DNA of 20,655 nucleotides from Acanthaster planci. Its lineage: Eukaryota; Echinodermata; Asteroidea; Valvatida; Acanthasteridae. The stretch covers positions 2,885,060 through 2,905,714 of the forward strand of contig NW_019091375.1 in NCBI RefSeq assembly GCF_001949145.1. Reading direction: 5' to 3'. Position 1 is the first letter of the stretch. Every line of letters begins with the position of its first letter. This document shows positions 9,726 through 18,780 of this stretch, one piece after another. Under the pieces are notes generated by a model, which did not search any database, was not told where the DNA came from, and saw only the letters and a list, made by a program, of their open reading frames with translations. Made by a program: the position numbers and the translations under genes.

Positions 9726-10413
9726 GTGAGTATCCTCTTCTATACAAGCGGGGAAAATTGAAGAACAGAGCATGTGTATGATGTACCGGAAAGTTACGGT
9801 CATGAGTGTTTTTCCAGAACAACAGAAGGGTACATGTATTTCATGACTTTGTGTCTTTTTAACCCCTTAACGCTGGGATTCTTTTGACTGCGACCACTTG
9901 GCCTTTGAGCTACTTCCCAGTAAAGACTGTACGTGTTTATACTATCTTGTCTATACAGGTATGGCCGTACTACAGGCTGGCATTTCTCCATGTTAACACT
10001 GCATTTGCTTTTTACACTCATAATGTCCAAGAAATCTTTGCAAGTGGACTTTGGGTTGAAATTTGAACTTGGTTTCTGTGCACGGGAAGTTGTAGTAGCA
10101 ACTTATGGGAATAACCTGAAGTGTTAAAAAATATCAGGTTTAAGTGAGAAATACTGCACGACATTATTGAAATGACTCCAATGAGTCACTTTATATGTGT
10201 AAATGCACATGTGGCATTTAGCTGTACATCAAAATTGGTCACTCTATCTTGCCTATTTCAGAAGTTGAGGTTTTCAGGCAAAAGAGCTTGAAGAAAATGG
10301 CAATTGAAGAAGCTACATGGAATATTTCAGAATTATTCAGTAAAAAGTTGGTGTTTGAGATATTCAGGGTAAGGAGAGAAAACGTTTGTACTACATGCTT
10401 TGTTTCTGCACAG
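9726..10413 (+). other. CARS1 intron, 0.69 kb
   Basis: GT-AG intron (gtgagt to gcacag). It contains a degraded TTAA-family element starting at 9859. Overlapping open frames on both strands at 10239-10443 are low-complexity and show no domain. Confidence 0.85.
9859..10127. mobile_element. Degraded TTAA-family element
   Basis: The left end TTAACCCCTTAACGCTGGGA is followed by TTCTTTTGACTGCGACCAC, which is close to the start of the element at 2251. A possible right end, GAAGTGTTAA (10118-10127), is a poor inverted match, so the right boundary is uncertain. The interior is not similar to the 420-bp copies. Confidence 0.35.
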
Positions 10414-10603
10414 GTTTCAGACCTGCAGGTCAAAGGTCAATGAGGCCCTGTGTGACTCCATTGACACCAAGACAGCGATGGAGTCTATGCGAGCTCTGAT
10501 TGGCCAGTGCAATGTGTACATACAGGACAGGCGGACTGTTAAGGCCACACCCAACAGGATGTTGCTACAGAATGCTGCCGTCTTTATCACAAAGATGCTG
10601 AGG
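10414..10603 (+). CDS. CARS1: CARS1 exon: helical domain ([10 protein letters not shown] region)
   Basis: One base completes the split Gln codon, then visible residues 426-488 follow: SKVNEALCDSIDTKTAMESM, then RALIGQCNVYIQDRR. This aligns without gaps with human [24 protein letters not shown]. It is the helical DALR-type region that contacts the tRNA stem towards the anticodon. It ends KMLR at donor gtaagg. Confidence 0.96.
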
Positions 10604-11493
10604 GTAAGGCCAGTCACTCTTCATGTATGGTCACTGTCCTTCAGGGCACTATACAGGCATATATTCCATAGGCAAATAGAGACAGAAACTAAACTGATGT
10701 TTGTTGTTTGACTGCCAATAAGCCCATTTTAGATGTGGCACCCGTTTTGATATTTTCCTTTCAACATTTTCTACTGACTTTGACCCTAACCCACAAGAGC
10801 ATGGAGTACTACAGCGTCGAGTGTAGCATAATCTGGCAGCTTGTAGAGTCGCGTAAACGCAGCTTTTTAATTATTGTCCAATCACATGGTTTAAGACCTA
10901 ACGCAGCGTGCACATTACGAAGCAACCTACGTGGGAATCACTGATCAGGCTTGTGTAAAGATCGAGATGGAGGCTCTACTTGCCTATGGCAGCATCGTGC
11001 TTCCATAGAGAAAATAGAGGAAAGGCTGCTACTGAAGGAATATTACTAGGCCCTATGTTCTCTTTACAAAGGTGTTCTTCGGGCGCTTTGGTATGAAAAC
11101 TATTTTTAGTGATTCATATATTTGGAAAAAAGACAACAGGTATGGACTGGCAACAAAAGCAAGGTAGTTTGGTGGACAGACCCGCTGACCAACATCAAAG
11201 TGTTACATTAAGGTGTATGTATCTTATCATGTAAAAAATATTGGCAAGGAAAATAGTCTTAACCCTAACACTCCTCAGTCCTCCAACAGGGGAAGGATTG
11301 AGGAGTGTTGGGGTTGAAAAGAAAGTGTTGATGAAAAGAATAAAAGCAGTTTTCTCTCAGTGTACTTGTACCTGGAGTAGGAAGTAACGTGTATGGAATA
11401 ATTCAATTGATTTTATGCCTTTTAGCTCAAAAGAAAGAAGCAGAGGCATGTACATGCATAATAAAAGTCTTTCCTAATGCTGCTGATTTTCAG
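10604..11493 (+). other. CARS1 intron, 0.89 kb, with a 59-bp foldback element
   Basis: GT-AG intron (gtaagg to tttcag). It holds the second 59-bp near-palindrome at 11259. No gene is seen. The open frames at 10400-10944 beyond the exon are not conserved. Confidence 0.85.
11259..11317. mobile_element. 59-bp near-palindrome with TTAA end, copy 2
   Basis: It is the inverse of the copy at 6366: 56 of 59 bases agree with that copy's reverse complement. The left end is TTAACCCTAACACTCCTCA. The right end is GTGTTGGGGTTGA, where the TTAA has changed to TTGA. The two copies could therefore pair with each other in the pre-mRNA as well as fold on themselves. Confidence 0.75.
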
Positions 11494-11562
11494 GTGTTTG
11501 GTGCAATAGAAGGTGATGAACCCATTGGCTTTCCATTAAGTGGGGCTACGCAAAATGCTAAT
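11494..11562 (+). CDS. CARS1: CARS1 exon: short FGAIEGDEPIGFP exon
   Basis: It codes for visible residues 489-511, VFGAIEGDEPIGFPLSGA and a few variable residues. It matches IFGAVEEDSSLGFPVGG of human CARS1. At 69 bp it is the smallest exon of the gene, with phase 0 at both ends. The acceptor is tttcag and the donor gtaagt. Confidence 0.94.
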
Positions 11563-13567
11563 GTAAGTACCAAACCTGCAATCTTGCAGTCTGAGTAATA
11601 CTCAGTTCTTGGTGGTCATTTGTAATCTTGACAATGGAGCCATGCCTAGATAGCTGGGATGAGCTGCCAAGCTGTATCTGCATTCACAGGGGCACGATAT
11701 CGGAAGGTACATGTACATGTATGCTGGGAAATGAAATTGGCCCAGTTGAAAACATGAGTGAAGGATTTCAACAAAAATGGTGGTCATAGCAGAAAAAAGT
11801 GCTTCACTGTCCCCATAGCACATCTGATATACATGAACTAATGTAGTACCAGCCTGGCTGTACAACCTTGTACCCAACGTCACATCAATACGATATGATG
11901 AAAGCAACACTTTAAACCATTGGAAAGATCAAGATAATGAATGCACCCTGTGGTGTACATCACTCGTTTACTACAGTGATGTCAAGATCCAGTGATGCAC
12001 TCTCGACAAATAAAAAATTTCATTGTTTACTGCGGTATAACAATTAGATTTGAAATAGGGATCAACCAATGTAGGTTTTAACTGCCGATCCAATGTCAAC
12101 AGCAACACAAAATCAGTGTACTCCCTTCAAATTCAAAAGGTACTGGTAATAGGGTTAGTTGTTTGCCTTCACTGTCACTGAGTTGAGAGAATCGTGGACA
12201 TCACATCGCTCACACGATACCGATAGTGCTCCATTGTATTCAAATCTAACACACGAAGTGCATGTACAGTACATGCAGAATAGACACACAGCCCCTCAAG
12301 CTGCATCACGGCTAGTCTTTAGTCAAGGCACTCATCACACCAGTGCACCATGCTCAGCTCGTGGCTTCACCACTCACAATGGTGTCTTTTGTTGCACCAA
12401 CAGCAGAGGTGCATGTCGGGTGTCCAGGTAGCCACGCACTCCTTACGGCTAAATTGCGGCCTACGTTCAGACTGGTCACACAACACCTCGTGGTGCCACA
12501 CACGATGTACATGTAGTCCCCTGGCTCTTTTCATAGCAATCAATGGAAATAATAAACATGAACACAGACTGCTCCTTGGATCCATGGTCCGTGCATTGAG
12601 TTGTCGCAGCACAGATCGCGCAGGTGTAATTTCCGGGGATATTTGACGTGGGTTAATCATGGTACAACTATCCATTCATCTAATCAAATGAAAAAACATT
12701 GTTTTAATTCATGCTCAAATAAAAATATGACATTTGTGTTTGCCACAACTGAGTGCAGAGTTTGTTCCTTTCTGAAGTTTAACATCAGGACTCATATCGG
12801 CTAGGACGGTCAAATTTTTCTGATCCAATGTTTTGCCGATGTTGCGAACATTGGCCCAATTCAGTGTCTGATGCGATCGTCGGTTGATCCATAATTTGAC
12901 ATATTCCAGAAAGACTATTGTATTTACCGCTAATAACTACTCTCGGATAGCAGACCCGAGCTCACAACCTCTTACTCAGGTATACAGTTATCTTTATCAC
13001 TCATCCACTGATTGTGTCAAGGCTTGTTTTGGTCATCAGCAGTTAATCTAAATATCAGCATGGCAGCCAAAAATCTCTTTGTCGTTCTTTAACACCAAAC
13101 CAATCATAGAAATATGGAAGGGCTGCGTAGCACCATGGTCAGAATATTGACAAGAATATAATATAAATTCAGTGCTCTGAAATATGTGATTGCCGAGCTT
13201 TCTGTAACTGAATACCTTCTTCAGGGCAAGCAGATTCAGTAGTAGAAGGTACTCAGTTTAAGCTTGGCAATCACATATTCTAGAGCACTGATTTGTATAT
13301 TGTCACCAGACCAATCATGTTTGGTCCTTGACATATTTGTTATGTAACAACATTCCACTGAATGTGTACATGAATATGTTGAGTTTCTTGGTTCACCTTG
13401 GCTCAGCTTGGTTTAGATTTTCAGGGCATAGCTTGATAGGTCAGCACTGGCAGTACTCCTGCACCAACTCATCTGGGTTCCTGTCAAAATAAACATTATG
13501 AAACCGTCGTTTGAGGAAGTCCTTTGTCCAGGGCACCTTTCCTGACACGTACATGTATTTGTTACAG
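11563..13567 (+). other. CARS1 intron, 2.0 kb
   Basis: GT-AG intron (gtaagt to ttacag). It contains the inverted-repeat element at 13162 and a short hairpin at 12834-12855. A less AT-rich block at about 12160-12650 has open frames on both strands but no recognisable protein. It could be an old repeat. Confidence 0.85.
13162..13299. mobile_element. Inverted-repeat (foldback) element, about 138 bp
   Basis: The left arm at 13170-13220 (CAGTGCTCTGAAATATGTGA and onward) and the right arm at 13244-13290 (ending TCACATATTCTAGAGCACTG) are reverse complements with scattered mismatches. They are separated by about 23 bp. Outside the arms, tataaatt and atttgtata extend the symmetry. The transcript would form a long imperfect hairpin. 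It resembles a MITE, but with no second copy in the window mobility is an inference. Confidence 0.6.
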
Positions 13568-13649
13568 GTTGAAGAGACTGTCATGCCCTATCTGCAAGTC
13601 TTGTCAGAGTTTAGAGAAAAGGTCAGGCAAACTGCAAGGCAGCAGAAAG
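13568..13649 (+). CDS. CARS1: CARS1 exon: VMPYLQVLSEFRE segment
   Basis: It codes for visible residues 512-538 (VEETVMPYLQVLSEFREKVR, then QTARQQK) plus one base of an Ala codon. The core is identical to the human VMPYLQVLSEFRE. This helix lies in the anticodon-side domain. The acceptor is ttacag and the donor gtaggt. Confidence 0.96.
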
Positions 13650-14597
13650 GTAGGTAGCAGTGATGCATATGAACGACACCAACCCTAGATCCTCGCAAAT
13701 ATCAAAGGATGTTTGTTAAGATTTGTGGAAGGGAGGAAGGTGTGGGATCCCCTCTTGTAACATCACAGTCGCAGTGTTTTTCCTGCAAGTGGTTGGTAAA
13801 ACTATGGTTGGCTGTCAGGAAAAAGGAAAAGAGAGAAAGAATTCACAAAGTGTTAAAAATTTTGCTCAGATATCAAAACATTAGACAATAATATGTGTAG
13901 TAACAAAAAACTAAATGAAAATATAACCAATGGGACTAATGTCCATTTTGAACGAATTGGATGTAAACTCGAAAACCAACCAAAAGGAGATATTTATGCA
14001 CAATTTTGCTTACAAGTTGTAGGCAAACTTCGAGCGGTCTGTAGAGCTTGTTGTCTGTTCCATCGTGAAGTATGCTCCTTGGAACTGGGAGCAAAGAAAT
14101 TGCGCTGTGAATTTCCTGCAGGGTACTGTGCAGAATTCAGGCTGCTGGATGTGTTCAGAATGCACGAAGGACTGAGAGTTTTCATGCAGGAAGATTAAAC
14201 CACGTCCACCTTGAAGTACAGTGGTTGCACTCCTCTCTCAACCCACAAACATACTGACATATCAGCTTTTGTTAAAAAAAGCACGCTGAGGCTACGTTGA
14301 TTGGATATGATTAAGTATGTGGAGTGACACACCTAACTTTGGTATGCATGTAATGCATTCATACTTGGCAAAATGCAGCATATTTCTGAAGTTCGAGTTG
14401 TACTTGAAATATCATCCAAGTGTACTCAGATTGTTCACAGTAACAACAAACTTATGTTCTATGAGAACACCACTCTCTTTAGAGTGGCACTTTTGCGCTC
14501 TCAAATCTTAAGGAAATTATTTGAACAGGCCTGTCTCTAATTGAGAATGGTAACCTCCTTCATCAGCCCTGGTGACTGCAATTTCTCTGCTTTTTAG
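13650..14597 (+). other. CARS1 intron, 0.95 kb
   Basis: GT-AG intron (gtaggt to tttttag). An open frame at 13893-14198 (101 codons, plus strand) has no recognised domain and no splice context tying it to CARS1. I treat it as chance. No repeats are seen. Confidence 0.8.
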
Positions 14598-14746
14598 CTG
14601 TGGATATATTGAAGTTGTGTGATGCTTTGCGAGATGACATCTTGCCAGACCTAGGTGTAAGACTAGAGGATAGAGATGAGGGGGCAGCGGTGGTCAAACT
14701 GGTGGACAGAGAAACAATAATGCGAGAAAGACAACTTGCTAAGCAG
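14598..14746 (+). CDS. CARS1: CARS1 exon: [17 protein letters not shown] segment
   Basis: Two bases complete an Ala codon, then visible residues 540-588 follow: [19 protein letters not shown] and [14 protein letters not shown]. This matches LSDALRDNILPELGVRFED and VVKLVDRNTLLKER in the family, the anticodon-binding end of the core. The donor is gtttgc (14747), the weakest in the gene. Reading past it adds 11 residues and a stop. Using it gives a gap-free alignment with the next exon. Confidence 0.94.
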
Positions 14747-16190
14747 GTTTGCAAAATACTTTCATATTCATTTCATTTATGATAGGCAGTGGCTATTTTA
14801 TCATTTCACAGTCCGGATGTGCTTTTCTTGTTATAATGGAGTACCGAAGTGTGTCGTCACTGTGAACCAGAAAGTGCAGTGCAAACGAATGGAGTACGCG
14901 TGTGTTGGTTCACGCGCTGGTTCTCGCGCTAATGCCTTTTACACACTAATTGTGCGCGTGACGTATTTACTTCGGTACTCTATGGCAAGGCCCCTGAATA
15001 CGAACAGAGAGTATTTTGGGGTACTGAGAAATTTGACAATAAGTCTTTGTGTGGTGCCACGCTTAGATTGTCATTGTGAATTGGCCTGTGTACAGATGAC
15101 GTCGCACTTTGCTCACGTGCACTTTGTTGAGGAGCTAATGAGGTTGCCACGCTTAGCAGAAAAGCACGCACTCTAGCACAGTTTGGTGTTAACAACATGC
15201 TGTGATTGCTAGCTCAGAATTAAAGGGATTTTGGCTTATTGTAAGTCCCCTAAACTTCCTTTTATTTCAAGGATATGTACATTAAATATTTCTGCTACCA
15301 TACACCGAGGCTTTCATCTAACTTACATGTAACCTGTAATGTAGATACATGTAAGAGAGGAACAACCGAAGACAAGTGTCAGGCCTAGAAACCCCTTTAT
15401 CATATTTTATGTCTCAAGCATAATGCAGTTTATGAAAGCAATTGCATACAAGTGTTGTCATTTACATTGTACACAAAAATGTAAAAGTCAATAGTCCTGT
15501 TTAAATGCATGTGTTTTGATTACAACAGTGAAATGTCTCGCCAAGTGCTGCAAACTTGATATTTTTTGGCACTGCCAGCCTTATATGAAAGATTCTACGG
15601 CAGTGAAACCTATACAGGCCTCAAACATCTGTTTCTGTGTTTAAATTGAGATTATTGCGTTAAAATATCGCTCTCAGGATGCGCTAAAGGCCACCTATTA
15701 AAGTTTCTCTTCTGGTCACTACCCTGATTATTTCCATGAGTTCCATTTTTCCATTTTCTGGCATTATTATTTCTAGTAGCTAACATGAAACGTCCTTGTT
15801 GTTCCTCCCTCAAAAGGTTCCTGAATAAATCCCTTGGATTCAACAGGCTTTAAACTGAAGGAGTTGAATGTTGAATGTGAGCTTAATATTCCAAGAGGGT
15901 AGTCAAGGGCGTCCACATTTTTTTCTGATGGGGTACTAAAAGCAAATGAAGTGTACATGTAGCTTGTGTATACCCTGTGTTCATTTAAGGTGTTCAGAAG
16001 AGTGTGGCCACCCAAGGGGCGGGACACCTGCACCCCCACCTCAGAGTTGTGTCACCTTGTGTGACCTTTAACCCAGAGCGAATGCTTCATGATTTGATAT
16101 CATTCAATTAAGCAGGACCCAGATAAAATGATACAGTCTTCAGGTTTGAAATGTCATTGATACAGTTTTTTCATATTTTGATGGATGCAG
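14747..16190 (+). other. CARS1 intron, 1.4 kb
   Basis: GT-AG intron (gtttgc to atgcag). It contains the 142-bp inverted-repeat element at 14839 and a repeated 12-mer TGCCACGCTTAG near 15056 and 15147. A short perfect inverted pair, CTTACATGTA/TACATGTAAG, lies near 15323-15356. No gene is recognised. Confidence 0.85.
14839..14980. mobile_element. 142-bp element with terminal inverted repeats
   Basis: It starts GAGTACCGAAGTGTGTCG and ends ACTTCGGTACTC. The first 12 bp pair perfectly and GTCAC/GTGAC pairs again inward. The interior is richer in CG than the surrounding intron. No clear target duplication and no second copy are seen, so the MITE reading is tentative. Confidence 0.45.
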
Positions 16191-16334
16191 CAAGCCGAGG
16201 AGAAGCAAAGGAAGAAAGAGGAAGCTAAGAGGAAAGAGCAAGAGAAACAGGCAGCCAAGGATGCCCAGAGACGCATTCCTCCATCACAGATGTTCCTCCA
16301 GGAAACTTCCAAATATTCCTCCTTTGATGAGAAG
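16191..16334 (+). CDS. CARS1: CARS1 exon: charged C-terminal helix
   Basis: It codes for visible residues 589-636: a Lys/Glu/Gln-rich helix (EEKQRKKEEAKRKEQEKQAA) and then RRIPPSQMFLQE, KYSSFDEK. It corresponds to the eukaryote-specific extension of CARS1 that ends IPPSEMFLSETDKYSKFDE and is linked in the human enzyme to anticodon recognition. The number of residues between VDR and IPPS equals that in human, which supports both this acceptor and the previous weak donor. The donor is gtagat. Confidence 0.95.
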
Positions 16335-16862
16335 GTAGATCACCTCCACAATCTGTTGATTCTGTTGATGAGTGGGCCACACCCATTCTAAAAGATGGTT
16401 ACAGCCCCACCGTACCATGCTTGAGGGAGAAGTTAAGAACACATTGAAAAGCCAGGTCATTCCTGTTGGTATATGCCTTAAAAAATTTATGTGAATGTTC
16501 CCATTTGTAAATAACCCCATTTGAGAATGTTTTCCTCTTCAAGGTGGGGAATGGTCTTATCTGGGATGTTCCCAAAATGAATTCGTCTGTATAAACTCTC
16601 AGAGATCAAGGTCATTATGAATTGAAATGATCTATTCCCGGCCCTCTTGGCATTTGAAAAGGTAGACCAGGGTTTAGTTTTGTTTCTAAGATGTTAACTG
16701 TTGTCACATAATAGATCTGAGACGTGTCTACACAGTCGAGCCTGGTAATAACTCTGATCAAGTAGTCTTATTTGCTCACTGAGACCCCTCCTGTAATGTA
16801 AGTGAACGTTCACCCCAACATATTTCAAACCCTAAATATATTGTTTTCACACTTACCCCCAG
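16335..16862 (+). other. CARS1 intron, 0.53 kb
   Basis: GT-AG intron (gtagat to ccccag), the last one. No repeat, RNA gene or coding segment is recognised. Confidence 0.85.
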
Positions 16863-17000
16863 GGAATGCCAACCCACGATGCAGAGGGGAAGGAGCTAAG
16901 TGGAAAACAGCTTAAGAAACTTGCCAAGTTGTACCAAGCACAAGAGAAACTCCACAGTGAGTACCTCAAGATGTGTGGGATGACCCCAAGTACTGATTAA
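16863..17000 (+). CDS. CARS1: CARS1 terminal coding exon
   Basis: It codes for visible residues 637-681: [20 protein letters not shown], then [13 protein letters not shown] and a short tail ending PSTD, with TAA at 16998-17000. It aligns with [30 protein letters not shown] near the end of human CARS1. The tail after EYL is the usual variable end. The acceptor is ccccag. Confidence 0.96.
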   Translation, partial: GMPTHDAEGKELSGKQLKKLAKLYQAQEKLHSEYLKMCGMTPSTD

Positions 17001-18208
17001 GCAGCAACAGCGACGGGCGTATCTCAATGATGAATTTTTTCTGTAATTTTTTTTTTCAAATTCAAAATCATAATACCAAAAATGTGCTGTTGAGAATGCT
17101 TGTTATTGATTTTCTACATTGGCGCTTCTGGTGCAGTGATGGCATCAGAAGTGCCCAATGGCTGCCATCTTCCAAGATGGTTTGTAATCACTAGTTGAAC
17201 CGCATAACTGATTGATTTGTTTCATGAACATTGGTTCAGAGTACTTTTTGTGTCTTGCAATAGGATATTAACCTCTCACCAGAAACCACTTAGTGAACCA
17301 AAAAACCTTCAAAGACCATCTTACAACTCTGGTTAGGACCGTGGTGCAATAGTACTATTGTAAATACTCTGAACCCAATTTCATTAATTCTTGAACTGCT
17401 CTTAACTGTATTCTTCTTCGATGTCTTAAACTCTGTACAGAGTAGGAAAATGTCTACTGTTGCTATCAACAATTTCACTGGCTACAGAATACTATCACCT
17501 TTTGAAATAAGATGGCCAGTTATGCTGTATGTGCCATGTTTCATCTTGCTTAAGCAGAGAGACTGAAGGACATGAAAGAACAACTTTAACAAAAACAAAC
17601 TCTAACAATATTTATGTATCTACGAAATAGAAGCTTATTGGCACATTTAATATATTTTACTTGATGCATTCTTTGACTTTTCAAGCTTATGTAGAGCATA
17701 AAATTCTGTTCTTCCATTTTATGTCATCGGGTGTTTCATGGGAATATATCTCTTATTTCTTTATCCTGACATCGACCTTTGTGAGCTTTCTGCCCTAGTT
17801 TGGTAATGTGAAGAAGCCATATCGTTAAAGAGAGCAGTGTAAAGTTACGTATTTGTGATTTTGTGTACTCATAAAACCTCACGATGACAGTCAGCCCTGG
17901 CATGTGGTGTATTTGAGTACCTGTAGCTCGAGTAGATTGACTTTAAGGACGGTTAAGTCAGTACAAATGAAATGATCCAACATTCAAAACACCTTACGTC
18001 ATATACTGAAACGTTAGTGGTCAGTCATTTGCAGGTTTTTGGCAGCTAAAGATTGACCAACTGTGACTTACTATTGGTACAAAAAACACAAATAACAAAA
18101 AAAGTAAAAATAAAAGAAAATAAGCCACTCAAATTAATACCAAATGTGCTACCAAATATGTACAAGAATACTTCATTGTTTAAGACTGACAAAGGATATT
18201 AAATCCGT

Positions 18209-18269
18209 AAACAGGGCCCTATGTGTACTCCTTCATTGAGATTGAAGGAGTATACGGAGGGCCCTGTTT
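18209..18269. repeat. 61-bp hairpin-forming inverted repeat
   Basis: The left arm AAACAGGGCCCTATGTGTAC and the right arm ending GGAGGGCCCTGTTT are reverse complements over 27 bp with three mismatches, around a 7-bp loop. It lies 1.2 kb past the stop codon and would be in the mRNA if the distal polyadenylation site is used. It could be the collapsed ends of a DNA transposon (CAGGGCCC-type terminus), but no target duplication is seen. Confidence 0.7.
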
Positions 18270-18735
18270 AAGGGTCTAGAAGGAACTGGGTTTTTAGGCA
18301 GGGCTGTTGCCAAATTAAATGTAAACTTCGTGCAAGCATTTAGTCGCCTATATAAAATAGTGGCCAGGGTCGGGAAGCCAAATACAGGTACATTTAAATC
18401 TGTTGCCCGCTTGGGATGTAGGATTTGCTCACTGGACTGTGTGTGGCTGTGACAGATTTCCACAAATGACTCTTATTCATGAGGAGGTCATCTGGTGGAT
18501 GACCCATTTCAGTTGTAAGTATGACATAAGAGCCACAAAGTCGGAAGGAAAGCATACTTAAAAGCAGTTTGTGACGGATCAGTACATTGGCCGGGTCTAC
18601 TAAGTAAGGTCTGATTATGGTCAGTAGCAATGATTTAGTGCCTTGATGCTGAGCCTTGGCATTAGGGCTGCCCTATAACCTTAGCTTGAGGGCAGAAAGC
18701 CTTGTCCTTGAAGATCCATGCTTTGTAATTAATTA

Positions 18736-18758
18736 AATAAAAACACAACCGGAATAAA
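18736..18758 (+). terminator. Candidate polyadenylation signals of CARS1
   Basis: Two AATAAA hexamers at 18736-18741 and 18753-18758 are followed by GT-rich strings (gtcgtgtat, gtttgtcac) 30-70 bp later, the usual arrangement for 3' end formation. An earlier AATAAA at 18109 and a later one at 18912 are alternatives. Confidence 0.4.
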
Positions 18759-18780
18759 CACACTTGGAAATAATCGTACA

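Larger units (their letters stand above)
456..17000 (+). other. CARS1: CARS1 gene, cytoplasmic cysteinyl-tRNA synthetase (5' end missing)
   Basis: This span holds 14 coding exons of the enzyme that attaches cysteine to tRNA(Cys) using ATP, a class I aminoacyl-tRNA synthetase of the cytosol. Summed exon length is 2047 nt: one base finishing a split Arg codon, then 681 codons and a TAA. Every junction is GT-AG and keeps the frame. Vertebrate CARS1 has about the same number of residues after the matching Arg, so only the N-terminal part of roughly 70 residues is missing, with the HxGH motif and first zinc Cys. In the visible protein, residue 1 is the Ser at 457. The zinc site residues Cys279, His304 and Glu308 have the same spacing as Cys209, His234 and Glu238 of E. 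coli CysS. The KMSKS loop is at 337-341, and a Lys/Glu-rich tail typical of eukaryotic CysRS starts near 577. I see no frameshift or stop, so it looks functional. Confidence 0.97.
17001..18780 (+). other. Probable CARS1 3' UTR and downstream region
   Basis: About 1.8 kb without a recognisable plus-strand gene. It carries a Pumilio-type UGUAAAUA motif at 17359-17366, AATAAA at 18109-18114 in an A-rich tract, ATTAAA at 18198 and 18314, a 61-bp hairpin at 18209 and paired AATAAA at 18736-18758. The true cleavage site cannot be fixed from sequence alone, so the extent of the UTR is an inference. Confidence 0.5.

Noticed and set aside
1341-11945. C/D-box snoRNAs suggested by TGATGA strings in introns (near 1357, 1850, 8850, 11333, 11897)
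   Set aside because: No D box (CTGA) at suitable distance with flanking terminal pairing was found for any of them.
12159-12675. Overlapping open frames on both strands, one Cys/His-rich, as a hidden gene in a CARS1 intron
   Set aside because: No recognisable domain, no consistent splice sites, and the frames overlap on both strands as chance frames do.
12058-12905. Transposon of about 850 bp bounded by GGATCAACC inverted ends
   Set aside because: The similarity stops after nine bases and there are no target duplications.
13893-14198. 101-codon plus-strand frame as an alternative CARS1 exon
   Set aside because: It does not resemble any part of CysRS, and the protein aligns without gaps when this segment is skipped.
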